A DNA stretch of 64,000 nt from Neoceratodus forsteri. Lineage: Eukaryota > Chordata > Ceratodontiformes > Ceratodontidae. The stretch covers positions 488,511,501 to 488,575,500 of the forward strand of contig CM057459.1 of assembly GCA_016271365.2 (NCBI GenBank), read 5' to 3'. The notes beneath the pieces were generated by a model. That model was not told where the DNA came from. It searched no databases and worked only from the letters and a program-made list of their open reading frames with translations. Both the position numbers and the translations under genes were made by a program. Below, one piece after another: positions 21,858 through 32,235 of the stretch (positions are counted from its first letter, which is position 1; the number at the start of each line of letters is the position of its first letter).

Positions 21858-22080
21858 TCAGGCATTTTGGGAATTTTGGGCCCAAATTTTCAACATGGGA
21901 TTTTTGGGACCCCTCCTCATGAATTCTTGCACTGTCATGGCGCTAATCGGGCCCAAAGGGTGATTTTGCGGTCACTGCATGAAATCACCTTTTGGGACTA
22001 ATTAATGAAATGACACTGCCAGTGTTCATAAGGTGGGCTCTCAAAAAGCCTATGTTGAAAATTTGGTGAAAAAATTCCTA
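21858..22080. repeat. Hairpin 1 of repeat R, copy A
   Basis: The left arm (CCCAAATTTTCAACATGGGA, GGGACCCCTCC, CAAAGGGTGATTTTG) is inverted on the right (GAAATCACCTTTTGGG, CTATGTTGAAAATTTGG). Arms are about 95 bp with imperfect pairing. Confidence 0.75.
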
Positions 22081-22457
22081 AAAATGACTGTTTTACAAGC
22101 GTGTGTTGCACAGTTCCTACGCACGTTTGTAAGTTTGTGAATTTTCAATATTTTTACCCCAGATTTTCAACATTGCCATTTTACCACACCTCCTTATGAG
22201 CAGTACAGCTGTCATTTTCACATCTTGCCCAAAACATGTTTCCGCTTATGTAGCACAATGGCACAGTCGGTGTCGAAATCAATGTGTGGACTCATTAAGA
22301 AAATCACAGTGACATTGTTTATGAGCAGAGGTCTTAAAATGGCTATGTTGAAAATCTGGTGAAAAAATTCCTAAAAATGACTGTTTTACGAACGTGCGTT
22401 GCGCAGTTCCTATGCACGCTCATAAGTTCGCGAATTTTCAATATTTGCACTCCAATG

Positions 22458-22519
22458 ACTTCCAAATACCCAAACAGCACATACAAGCAAGCAACATTCG
22501 GCATTGACAAATGCTTGTT
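22458..22519. repeat. 62-bp island shared with 52328-52389
   Basis: Identical to 52328-52389 at 61 of 62 positions; it starts ACTTCCAAATACC and ends ATGCTTGTT. The flanks differ on both sides, but both copies follow a repeat R copy. Function unknown. Confidence 0.85.
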
Positions 22520-23061
22520 GTATGTGGACAGAAAGAAAGTATTCTTGACAAGATGCCCATTTCAAAAATATCCAGGGGTCTGCTTGACAGATTATATAAT
22601 AGAATACTTTTTTTCTGTTGTCCCCTCATCTCAAGTATATCCCCTCAAGTCCTTATGTGATTTAATCTGTACACTCAAAGCCACTTATACCTGTTTAATA
22701 CAGACAGTCACTTTTACAAGTCAAGTAACAGAAATCTAAACCAAACACCATTCATTTCAATTTTAAGTTCTCCCAATAGAATGAATTAAGCCAGCCGTCT
22801 ATAGCATATGGTTTCAGTTGGCTTGTCACTGTACTTTTAGGGAATCACTGTTATTATCAGTTAGTTAGTTAGCAGCTAGTTAAACGGCACTAATTATTAC
22901 TGTTCATTGGAGTCAATCCATCACCAGACCCTATTCATAATGATAAGAATGATGACAGAGAATTGGAGGATGAGGAGCCAGAAATACCAGTGGTGTCCTG
23001 TGCCAAAAGCCATACTGAAATACTCAATCTCTGAAAAGCAATGTAAAATGGAGCCAACATT
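22520..23061. other. No recognisable feature
   Basis: A small open frame (22359-22739) spans the end of repeat R and this region but has no family signature. Confidence 0.45.
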
Positions 23062-23498
23062 ATTATTAGAATTTTGGTAACTGGGTAAGACCACTAAGAC
23101 AATTGCAGTCCCTTTTTCAGGGTCGACCTGGGACAACACAGTGTAAAGGAAAAATACAGAACAGTACAGCAATTCAATTCAGACAAAAAGCAAAGGCATG
23201 GATTCAGGACATCACAAACATTATGCGATGACCTGTTACAAAACAATATTATAGTTCCAGTTTAAATACAGAATAAAATATATACACTATATGGTTAGCA
23301 AGCAAAGCAAAGCAAGGTAAGGTTGTGTGTTACCATTAGAAACTAAGAGTTTGGGGGTATGGGGGGAGCACAGTGGGGAAGGGACAGAGGAGGACAGATG
23401 AGGAAGGAGGCATGTATAGGAAGGAGGGAGAGGGAAGAATGGAGGAGAGTCAGTGCAAGCAGGAGCAAGTTGAACCTGGCTGGTAGCTAATTAAGCAA
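23062..23498 (-). mobile_element. LINE 3' UTR with tail T
   Basis: Reverse strand ends CCTGAAAAAGGGACTGCAAT, then GGTCTTACCCAGTTACCAAA and an ATAATA run. This is the tail shared with the LINEs and SINEs of the window. The purine-rich stretch 23340-23450 resembles the purine-rich 3' UTR segment at 55450-55580. Confidence 0.6.
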
Positions 23499-23640
23499 TA
23501 AGGCACAACAGGGTGTGGGTTATTCAGGGATTTACCCATGCCTTGTGTGGTGTGTCACGAGGCACAGCTGAGTGACTTAACCACACAAGAAGTGGGTAAA
23601 TCCCCCAATAACCCACACCCTGGAGTGCCTTATTGCGATT
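23499..23640. repeat. Hairpin (fold-back) element
   Basis: The left arm GCAATAAGGCAC, AGGGTGTGGGTTATT, GGGATTTACCCA and TGTGTGGT is mirrored by ACCACACA, TGGGTAAATCCC, AATAACCCACACCCT and GTGCCTTATTGC. Arms are about 60 bp with a loop of about 25 bp. Strong cruciform potential. Confidence 0.85.
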
Positions 23641-23802
23641 ATACAATGGACCCATGTGTAAAATAAATTTTAAATGTGTTTAAGTATGTTTTTTATAAAT
23701 GCCATTTCTCAGCCATGGATTATTACAGGATATACCACAGTCATGTGATGGGTTTTGACCAATGAGGCTACAGGATTTTCATACCCCATTGTATAATGAA
23801 GA
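23637..23802. mobile_element. Short TIR element
   Basis: ATTATACAATGG at 23638 and CCATTGTATAAT at 23787 are perfect 12-bp inverted repeats about 135 bp apart. This may be a separate MITE or the outer part of a composite with the adjacent hairpin. Confidence 0.6.
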
Positions 23803-24918
23803 ATACCAAAAGGAGCTTCAGCAGATACAGTATATCACCCTGCCAATAAAACAGGCAACTATAACAACATTCTTCAAAACTGACTGCGGATCCTCCTGTA
23901 CTGAGCAAGCTTTAAATGAAGTACAGTAATTGAATGAATAAAGATTTTTAACAATTAACACACAAGCACAACGCACAGGCACAAGCTTTAAAAAATGTCA
24001 CACAGCAGTCACTAAAGCACTGTGATATATTCTTTGTATCCCATGTATCCCATCTATACAAAAAAAATCCCCACAAGCCACTTTAGCCACTAAAAGCATG
24101 CAAATCATTAGCCTGAAATGAATACAGCCAAAGCTATATTTTTTTTCTTTTGAAAACACTCTACCACCAATACTGCCACATTGGATGGATAGCGGATATA
24201 GCAGTCAAAATCAATATGCACCAATAAGTCTACTCTAAGTGGCTCTGATATATCAGAAAAAAACTAGTAGAGAACTGAAATAAAGAATTCAGGACCATGA
24301 AAGAGACATACACAGGTCCAAAATAGCCTCCCTGTCACAAGACATTTCACAGTAGCAGAACACAACATTGCCTCCCTGAGATTTTGTGGTTTCAAAAAGA
24401 TTACAGTAGGCAGAAGAAGAGGCAATTTAGACAGGAATTTTTTGATGAGAGACATTTTGTATAGACCGATTCAAGGCAAGAGACATGAGGTATGATTTAA
24501 ATGAAGAGATAACGTAGCTGCCCATTATCTAACCCTTCTATTTTGCTCTCATATTTCCAGCTCTCTCTTTGTTTAGAACTTGGGCAGCAATGGATAGCTA
24601 ACTCCTGTATAAGGGCAGTTATCATTAACTTCTCTCTTTGGTTTGTTTTATGGTGTTAGCTTCATTTTTTTCTCTATTTCAGACTGATCAAATGCTCTGT
24701 TTTCTAATTCAGCATCCCTGCTTCCCATAGGTGAAGCATTGTTAGCTGGTTCTTCTTCTGGAAGCTGGGTAGTATCTTGTCCTGGACCCTAAAAGTTATT
24801 TTCAAGCCATTTTTCTAAAGAAAAACCCTCAGGCAATCTTGCTTGGCAGCAAAACTGTTCACTCCTGTTATGCATTCTCAGGTTATAATCTGCACACTGA
24901 GTGGCACTCTATCTGTCA
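23803..24918. other. No recognisable feature
   Basis: Region left of the hAT transposon; A-rich and T-rich tracts only. Confidence 0.45.
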
Positions 24919-24926
24919 CTCTAGGC
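24919..24926. repeat. 8-bp target duplication, left
   Basis: CTCTAGGC, identical to 31033-31040 on the other side of the hAT element. Confidence 0.85.
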
Positions 24927-25580
24927 CAGCGGTACTCACACCGCAGCTCACGAGACACATGCAGCTCTTTTATACTAATCTAGTGGCTCCTACAATGCCA
25001 TACTACTGACTTATATATGCGGCTCTTTTCTTGCCCCCTGGTCAGAAAAACAAAAAGAAATAAAGACACACAACTCCTCATAAAATAACCACGATTTGCT
25101 GTTTGCTGTCAGCTTCCTAGAGAGCGAGCAGAAGATCTGCTTATTTGGAATGGGAAAAGCCAAAACCAATGTTGTAGCCTACAGAAATATAGACACATAA
25201 CTCCTCTGAAAGGGAAACTTTACAGTGCGAGTAGAATATCTGCTTATTTGGAAAGGGATGGAAGCTGGTAAGAAAGGTAGTTGAACTGGGGACTGGACAG
25301 TAATTGTGTCCTTTTAGCCAGAATTTATTTGTTTGTTTGTTTTATTTATTTATACTGATAGGACCATGGGCCAAAAATGACCCATTTTCATGGGCGATCA
25401 GTGTACAAATGACAATTGAATACAATATAAAAATACAAACATCTAAAAAAAATACAAATAACAAATAAGATATACACATACCAATTCAGGAAAATATGTC
25501 TTAGCACCATAATTCAAAACATTTACACTTGCACTCAGTAAAAAGATACTCATTCAACCTATACTGCCTCACCCTAAGGA

Positions 25581-25785
25581 GGCAGTATAGCGCAGTGGTC
25601 TAAGGCTCTGAGCTGCAAACCTGGTGATATCCAATAGACCAGACCTGGGTTTGAATCCCACGGCTTCCACTTGCATACTGTGTGACACTGAGCAAGTCAC
25701 TTAACTTCCTTGTGCTCCAAGGTCACACCTGAAAACAAGGTCCAGCATAGTGTGCCTTTTTCAGGTTAAACAATTTCCCCTTTCT
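25581..25785 (+). mobile_element. tRNA-derived SINE, MIR-like body
   Basis: Pol III A box TAGCGCAGTGG (25588-25598) and B box GGTTTGAATCC (25648-25658). The body GTGTGACACTGAGCAAGTCA and CTTAACTTCCTTGTGCTCC closely follows MIR/CORE-SINEs. The 3' part CACCTGAAAACAAGGTCCAG with TAGTGTGCC and CAGGTTAAAC matches the tail seen on LINEs here. Sits in the 3' UTR of the minus-strand LINE. Confidence 0.88.
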
Positions 25786-25964
25786 CTTTCCTATGCCCAA
25801 AAGAGCAAAGGTAAAGGTTCACACAATCAAAGACAGACTGTACAGTATTAAAATAAGTAGGTAACATGTAAGATAAAGCCTTTTGTCCTAGAGATGTGCG
25901 CATTCTTGGAATGCAAAGAGAAAAATTATCTGTTGACCTTGTATTAACACTAGAATTCTGTTTT

Positions 25965-26483
25965 TTAAAAATTAAGAAAAAAACAGTCTGGGACTCTATT
26001 AAGTATCACCTTTTTTGCTAAAATACCCAATTGAAGTTTATTTCTTCCTACCAGAGGAAGCCAATCCACTTGCTCTAGAAGATTACAATGATGAATCCTT
26101 GGTGGAGATTTAATTACAAATCTAGTGACTGAATTAAGTAACACTTTCACCTTAGATAATAACCCCTCCCTTGCAGTATAATAAAACAAAACCCCAAAGT
26201 CAATTAATGGCAATAAAAAACTTTGGGCCAACAAAAGTCGTGTGGAATCAGTAAGTAAAGCGGATAACTTGTATAGGCCCCCAAGCCTTTGGTGATTCAC
26301 CTTCACCGTATGAAGTATATGAGGTTCATAGGAAAGGCCCTCATCAATCAACAGACCCAAATACTTAAATTGCTTAACTTGTTCAATCAATGTGCCAAAA
26401 ACAGTATGTAATGACAATAAAGGATCCAAATTTAATCTTTTTTTAGTATTTTCAAAAACCATAGATTTAGTTTTTTTTGTCAT
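25965..26483 (-). pseudogene. LINE ORF2 C-terminal domain
   Basis: The frame opens with KKTKSMVF (the KTK-x-MxF block that follows the RT palm), then FKYLGLLIDEGLSYEPHI (the conserved KYLGxxLDxxLxFxxHI block), LAQSFLLPLIDFGVLFY and LEQVDWLPLVGRNKLQLG. This part follows the RT in CR1/L2/Rex1-type proteins. It is out of frame with the RT by one base at an A-rich run near 26480, and a TGA precedes it (NWFRVH-stop). Otherwise open for 172 codons. Confidence 0.85.
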
Positions 26484-26493
26484 TTAAAACCAA

Positions 26494-27412
26494 TCAATGA
26501 ACTCTAAACCAATTCAGTACCTCCAAAAAGTCATCAGCTAAGTCTTTCTGAACTTTATCAAAGTGGGAACCACTTGTAAGGACAACTGCATCATCAGCAT
26601 ATAAGAAGATTTGAGATCTAGTACAGACAGAAGGAAGAGTATTAAGAAAAAGACTAAACAAAAGGGGACCCAAAATAGAACCTTGAGGAACACTCAGTGT
26701 AACCTTAGCAGGAGAAGAAAATTTCCCATTTACCCTTGTGTACTGTATATGATCAGCCAGGTAATTTCCTAGCCAATCCCTTACATCCTTAGATATTCCC
26801 AAATTAACTAAAGAGGACAACAAAAGGGAATGATCAACCAGATCAAATGCCTTGGTGAGGTCCATGAACACAGCCCCTATAAAATGACCCTTACCAAGGG
26901 CCTCATGAACTGTGCTCGTGAACCCCACCAAGGCAGTCGTTATACTATTAAAGCCATGCTGAGCAGATTTTAAAACATTAAAAGACATATTTAGACAAGT
27001 ACTCCATAATCTGGTCAAAAATTACCCTCTCCAAAACTTTTGAAAGTGGAGCCAATAGAGAAATAGGACGATAATTAGATTTATCAGAAATATCACCATC
27101 TTTAAGGATAGGAACAATAGTAGAATTTTTCCAAATCATAGGACAACTAGACCCACATAGTGAAAAATTAAAAATAGCAGAGAGAGGAAAACAAAGAAAA
27201 TCAGCAGTGGTCCTCACAAGTCGGTAATCTATACCATCCTTACCCACAGATGGATGAGGGTCCATAGAAAGAAGGTATTTCAAAACATCACCTGGTGACA
27301 AAAAATGGAAGTAAAACATTGGAATATTCAAGGCAAAGTTCTCCTGAGACACACTAGCATGAGGCATTAAATTCTCTGATGAATACTTGGAATAATCAGA
27401 AAAAATTATCAT
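26494..27412 (-). pseudogene. LINE reverse transcriptase, catalytic residues kept
   Basis: Two overlapping frames. Frame 1 (27412-26978) has PHPSVGKDGIDYRLV and KSNYRPISLLAPLSKVLERV (fingers). Frame 2 (27018-26494) has AQHGFNSITTALVGFT, GAVFMDLTKAFDLVDH (motif A Asp), LSVPQGSILGPLLFSLFLN (motif B') and FLYADDAVVLTS (motif C YADD intact). The enzyme would copy LINE RNA at a nicked target. The single frameshift between the frames and the downstream A-run shift are the main lesions. Among the RT copies in this window it has the best preserved catalytic core. Confidence 0.9.
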
Positions 27413-27800
27413 TTAGTTCCTGTGGAATTTCAAATGGATCTGTAATAGTACCATTCTTAGTTTGTAAACATTGGATAGCTGAAGTATACTTTTCCCAGTA
27501 AGTTCATGTATTAGCTTCAAGGTTTCTGTAACATTCCTTCCCCGAAAGTCCTTCTGCCTTTCAAGAAAATAATTCCTTTTTAATTGTCTAACCATAGCTT
27601 TGCATTTGTTTCTTGCCTATTTATATAAAACTAAGCTAGTGTGACAAGGGGTCTTCCTATAAGCCTTCCAAAGTCTATCTTGAATTCTAATTTGATCTAT
27701 TAATTCTGATAAAACCCAGGCCTGTTTATCACCTCTAATCCTAAGCTTCTTTAGAGGTGCAAATGTATCGAAAACTAAATTAAATAAATCAATAAAATTA
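27413..27800 (-). pseudogene. LINE ORF2 linker between EN and RT
   Basis: Minus strand: FNLVFDTFAPLKKLRIRGDK, WVLSELIDQIRIQDRLWKAY and MVRQLKRNYFLERQ. This is the standard linker of jockey/L2-group LINEs (HAPxKxxRxR, PWxxxEIxxxxRxRDxxxKxA, RxxKxxYF). One stop near 27610. It joins the endonuclease across the LTR-like insertion. Confidence 0.8.
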
Positions 27801-27814
27801 CCTTATGCTATGTA

Positions 27815-29300
27815 ACCCCCTTGTTACCCGGGGTTACTAGAATTCCAGTAAGACCTAGTGGTAGGCAGGGAAGGCAGCTTGTGAAACTCCAGTTAAATGG
27901 ATTTCACACTGTCTCACTCTGTTCTCAGTCTCAGCTGAGACTGAGGGATGACATCACTATAGAACTATCGCAGCTACATGATCCACAATGGAATCTGCAG
28001 CAGGGAGTTGGAGTAGAATGTTGGGAGGTTTGAACAGTAGTCTGTAGGTCAGTTGGAGTTCGGAGCTCACTGAGAGAGGAGCACAGCAGCTCTGTGTTAG
28101 GCTCTAGGAGCCTCAGCCCTGACATAGGCTGCATTTAGAAAAAAAGGTGTGTGTTTCCACCTAAAAGAGAGACACAGAAGCTAGTTTTAAAGTGGTGGAG
28201 ACTGCTGATTCGGGTCTCAGTGCCCCATCCCTGAGGTGATGGGGCAGGAAGGTTTTCCTGCATATTCCAGGGGCAACCCCCTGGCTTCTGCTAGTGGAGA
28301 AGCTGCCTTATTTGTTCAAGAGTATGGGAAGCAAGAAGAGTTTGTGATTTGCCTGTGGGGCACCTGCAACCAGAGGGTGAGTTTCTGCTCTTTCTAAAGG
28401 GCCCATGTTTTCACCCTGGGACTTGTGTGATAGCGGGGATTGGACTACTGAAGTAGTGGGAGGCCTAGAGTAATAGGCTTAGCCAAAAGTAAAAGTATGT
28501 TCAAGTCCAGCACATAGTGGAAGTCAAGACATGTAGAGGAGATGTGACATACGTCTACCCAGTAATCTACATTGCCAAGCTTTCAGAAAAGAGTTGTCTA
28601 GTTTCCAGAGAAATGGCCTGGTATGGATTATGGGAGCTGGAGGTGGAAGACCCCCCCCATCTTTAGTGACCAGGTCCACCTCTACGGATTTGTTCTGCGG
28701 ATTTCTACTTTGCTGCATGCACTTGGCCAGTGATGAAGGAAGTACACAGACGTGGAATTGAAAGGAAAATTCCCTCTAGGAGTTGAAGGTTCTAAGGTGG
28801 TTTGAGGAGCCACCAATTGGAAAACTGGTTCATTTCCCAAAATGGACCACAGATTAAGTGGCCGGCGGGGGAGCCAGGCCAGTGGGGAAAACCCAAGTAG
28901 TGTACAAGTCAGGCTGTGTACCCAAAGCTGCTTGACAGTCCGGCTGTGTGCCTGGTGGGTTCAGAGCCTGAGGGCTGAAATGTGAAGAAGTGTTCTGTTG
29001 TCTCTAATCTGCATTACTGGAATGTAGCCCCATGGGGTCCGCTTATGCTTTGTTTGTTCAGCTTGGATGTGAATAAAAGCCACACTGTAGAATCCCATTC
29101 CTGGTTCTGGACATTACAGTTATTGCTTCCTGTGTTCAGATTTACTTGGGTGCCCCTGTGCAGAGTAGCCAAACCTAGGCCCCCTGTGCCAAGTAACCTC
29201 ATCCTCCCCGAACCCAGTCCCCACCAGGTACTGCTGTCAGCTTCAACAGCATGCCACCTGTCATTTTGCAAAAAGGCAGGGGTCTGGGAGTTGCACTATA
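27815..29300 (+). mobile_element. Probable solo LTR
   Basis: A 1.5 kb noncoding unit that cleanly splits the LINE coding frame. It starts near TGTTACCCGGGGTTAC and carries a polyadenylation signal AATAAA near 29071, about 230 bp before its right end, consistent with an R-U5 segment. Composition is GC-richer than the host LINE. I could not settle the terminal CA or a 4-6 bp duplication, so the exact ends are uncertain; a different long terminal unit is possible. Confidence 0.5.
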
Positions 29301-30101
29301 TACACATTCTGACTCTGTGTAACCCTAAACCAGTCAATATTAGCAACTGCCTGCCTAAATCCAACCAAATCTAGGGTCTTTATATTACATGACAACACAA
29401 AAATGGGAGGAACAGATTTTCTCTTTGCAGACCAACTACAATAGACTGGGCTGTGGTCACTGATACCATCAGGGAGAACCCCATGTTGTACAGTTTTATT
29501 AGTGTCAGAGACCAGTACCCAATCTATCAATGGAGAAGTTCCAGATTTATAATTAGTCCATGTTGAAACATCAGTTATCTGTGTTAATCCTTGGTTAATA
29601 ACCATATCTCTAAATAATATTATCCTTCTCCAGCCAGTTAATATTCATATCGCCCATGATAATGAGCTCTCTATTTCTTGGCAGGGACCCATGTAGAATG
29701 TCTAGCAATCGAAGTCCAGCCACCTGGGAACCAGGTGGTACATAAATAACCACCACGGACAGCATTTGTTGATTACCTAAGACAATTGTCAAAGGTAAAT
29801 ATTCACAGGTGGGAGGTCCTTCGATAGCTGCACCCGGCAGAACTTTCAGATGGTCTTTCTCATAAAAAAAGACACCCCCTCCTCTTCTTAATTCCCTATC
29901 ATGCCTAAAAATCCTATAACCCTCAATAGAAATAGATTTATCATAGATCCTATCAGTAAGCCAGGTCTCCAGTACCCCAACCCCATCGAATTGATGACAG
30001 ACCATCCAAACAGTAAAATCATCCCATTCTGCAAGCAGGCTCAGGACATTCAAATGACATGTCACCTGTTTTTTAGCACAGAATTTTGCTTCAGTTTGCA
30101 A
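29261..30101 (-). pseudogene. LINE AP-endonuclease domain
   Basis: The apurinic-type endonuclease nicks target DNA. Frame 1 (30101-29610) shows LNVLSLLAEWDDF, LETWLTD (catalytic Glu), RRGGGVFFYEKDHL, VVIYVPPGS (Tyr) and IIMGDMNINWL (Asp-x-Asn). Frame 2 (29605-29261) shows SPLIDWVLVS (Asp) and GISDHSPVYC (Ser-Asp-His), then FRQAVANIDW at the start of the linker. All the classic APE residues are present; one frame change at about 29607 separates them. The N-terminal start and 5' UTR are missing, so the copy is slightly 5'-truncated or unresolved near 30115. Confidence 0.9.
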
Positions 30102-30639
30102 TTAAATGAAATTAACAGCTAACCACTTAATGCTATCAATGTCAGCATAGTAGCGATAAATGGGAGCTGTTAATTTCATTGCATTACTGATGCAGTGTAA
30201 ATTAGAGAGGTTTCTGTCCACTATCAGTGTTGGGGAACCTACCATTCATTAGCAAACAGTGAGGAATCTAAATTAAACACAGATAATGAGCATTACTGTT
30301 TGCAAGATCAAACGTGGGGAATGTACTTTTTAAATTGTGTGGGTGGAATAAATACAGCATTAAGGAGCTCACTGCACATTTATTTGTTGCTCCTGTTGGT
30401 TCACGATCTCACTTTTGCTTGTGCCTATGAAGCTCACATTAATCTTGTTACTCATCTTCATGGTTGAATGCCCGATGCTCTGGAGGGTCTGTCGGTGCCC
30501 TCCTGATTGTGGTGAGAAGGAGAACTAACTATATTAAACTACAGCAGGTACTGTACTGTCAGGGGTGTTTTATATTTTTATTAAATATATTATATAAATT
30601 AGTAAGCCATCTACCTCATATTTCAAAGCTTGCTCGTTG

Positions 30640-30829
30640 GCTAATCTCAATGTTCCCATCCACACAGAGATGTAAAGCAGCTATTTCTGCTATGTCTCAG
30701 ACAAAAAATACAAGGAGAAATAGGCTCAGTATCCAGCATACGAAAGAATGCCTTAAAATTGCAGTATCCAACTTAGAGCCAGACTTCAAGGCACTTGTTT
30801 CAAAGGAGTTCTATGTATCTAATTGACTG
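30640..30829 (+). pseudogene. hAT transposase C-terminus
   Basis: Translation ...RNRLSIQHTKECLKIAVSNL then EPDFKALVSKEF matches the hAT C-terminal dimerisation region as found in Charlie/ZBED5/GTF2IRD2-type proteins (NRLTDEHLxxCLRIATxxLxPDFxxLV). It lies in the right arm of the hAT element, in the expected orientation. Everything upstream was lost or replaced by insertions. Confidence 0.75.
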
Positions 30830-31032
30830 TTATTGAATTCTACTGAATATGTGTAACAGTTCTATTTATGATTTTATGTTTATTTAACTGCAATAACATG
30901 TTTTGCAATGAATACATTGTGTGTGCAAGCTTTATTTCAGCACTGCCGAATGCCGTGTATATGGGTTGTGGCTCCTGAGCCAATTGAAGTAGCACATGTG
31001 GCTCCAAAGCCTAGCATGAGTGAGTATCACTG

Positions 31033-31040
31033 CTCTAGGC
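31033..31040. repeat. 8-bp target duplication, right
   Basis: CTCTAGGC, matching 24919-24926. Confidence 0.85.
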
Positions 31041-31436
31041 ACTGCACAGTGTAATGATTTGACACACAGGCTCTTGGTCTATAACAACTACAGGAGTGTA
31101 ATTCTGGTCTCATAATTATACTCCTTTACTAGTCTTTCAGTGAAACAAAAATGCTTATATTTTTTGCACTATGTTATAAGTAAGTATACTGCCACAGTGG
31201 AAGAAGAACAGCACTCGGACTCGGAGAACAATTTTTCCTCATGCACTCTCACACAAAATGGTAACACATGCATTTAGATATTAGGGTGACATTACCCATA
31301 TATTGCAACAGGTTTGTAGGAGTTCACTGTATTTAATCATCACCACATCTACCTTTCTGTAACCGGTGCAGTGGAATTTGTTACTTGCATTTTTGTATAT
31401 AAAGGATTGTTGTGGTAGCTGACTATATTAAACTCA
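31041..31436. other. No recognisable feature
   Basis: Sequence between the hAT element and repeat U; nothing assigned. Confidence 0.45.
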
Positions 31437-31639
31437 GACAGCTGACTCTGTAAAATTTTGAGTCAGCACTTACCTTAATGATATTAGTTTTTTAAACATT
31501 TAAAATTTCTCTTTGAAAGCATAAGTCCAACACTCAGTGTCCAGATGTCTGTACATGTTATGGCGTTATGATGTCATGAAGTGCACACACTGACAAAATA
31601 ATAAGGCATATTATTAAATTGTAGTAGGCAAAGTGAGAT

Positions 31640-32235
31640 GGATTCTTTTTCTTTTTTTTTGCCATAATGGTTTTTATGCTCCAAGTCCAGGGGCGGCTTA
31701 AGAGCCTTGTCCCTGCATTCCCCAAGTCAGCCATTGCCTCTCACTGGACCCATCTTCAGTCTTAGTTAATCTTACAATTCTTCCCATTGTGGCAAGGCTG
31801 AAGGGAGGAGGGCTGTCCTCCCCCAGTACCTGAATCCAGTAGAAACCACAGGTGAGCTCCTGGGTGGCAGCGTGGGCTTGGAACTGGCAGGTAGGGTTTC
31901 ACAAACCCCTTACACGCTTTTTCCCTGTTTCTCTGATCCATTGCATAGATGTCATGCATGTGTATGGAGACACACATGCCCAGTGTCTCCTTGGCACCCA
32001 CCTGTTCTTGCCATCCATGCAGCACTGCCATCAGACCTCTAGCTGGTGGAAGTCATATGCCAGGATGATATGCCTTCCCACCCAGGAGATGGGAGCAGTC
32101 CCTCAGATGCTCAATCCACTTCCACTCCAGCTGACACTCTGCAACCCAATTCTGTTCCAAAACCTGGGTCGACAGCATGGCAAGAGGTAAGGTGCCAGTG
32201 TCTCAGCCCTTCATACCACTGGACGAACCTAGATT
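31640..32235. other. Insert inside repeat U, identity unknown
   Basis: GC-richer than the flanks and absent from copy A. Contains overlapping short frames (31762-32031 minus, 31852-32190 plus) with no known domain, and a possible splice donor phrase AGAGGTAAGG near 32183. Could be another element or an internal part deleted from copy A. Confidence 0.4.

Larger units (their letters stand above)
21005..22455 (+). repeat. Repeat R, copy A (tandem-hairpin repeat)
   Basis: Modules in order: a head (GCATGTGCAAGAAACATAGT, near 21022) shared with copy B; a GC-rich minisatellite (21280-21600); a C-rich segment ending in CCATACTTACCTCC; hairpin 1 (21858-22080); then hairpin units of about 293 bp (GACTGTTTTAC at 22086 and 22379), the second truncated at 22455. 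Copies B, C and D lie at 49925, 60705 and 61945. No coding capacity is evident. Confidence 0.8.
25330..30115 (-). mobile_element. Nearly complete jockey/L2-group LINE
   Basis: Minus-strand order: AP-endonuclease (30101-29261), linker (29300 and 27800-27413), RT (27412-26494), C-terminal domain (26483-25965) and 3' UTR with tail. The tail reads CATGAAAATGGGTCATTTTT and then ATAAATAAATAAA at 25330. It is inserted in the hAT element and interrupted by a SINE (25581-25785) and an LTR unit (27815-29300). Few stops compared with its neighbours, so comparatively young. Exact clade (CR1, L2, Rex1 or Jockey) unresolved. Confidence 0.85.
24927..31032 (+). mobile_element. hAT (Charlie-like) transposon, nested insertions
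   Basis: Left end CAGCGGTACTCAC and inverted right end CAGTGATACTCAC (11 of 13 identical) with a perfect 8-bp target duplication CTCTAGGC, the hAT signature. The next bases, CAGCTCACGAGACACATGCA at the left, are mirrored at the right by GTGGCTCCTGAGCCA and CACATGTGGCTCC. A transposase C-terminus remains at 30640-30829. Most of the 6.1 kb is later insertions: a LINE (25330-30115) carrying a SINE and an LTR unit. Confidence 0.88.

Noticed and set aside
25581..25660. Possible tRNA gene
   Set aside because: A and B boxes are present, but the following MIR-like body and LINE tail show it is a SINE head; no cloverleaf acceptor stem was seen.
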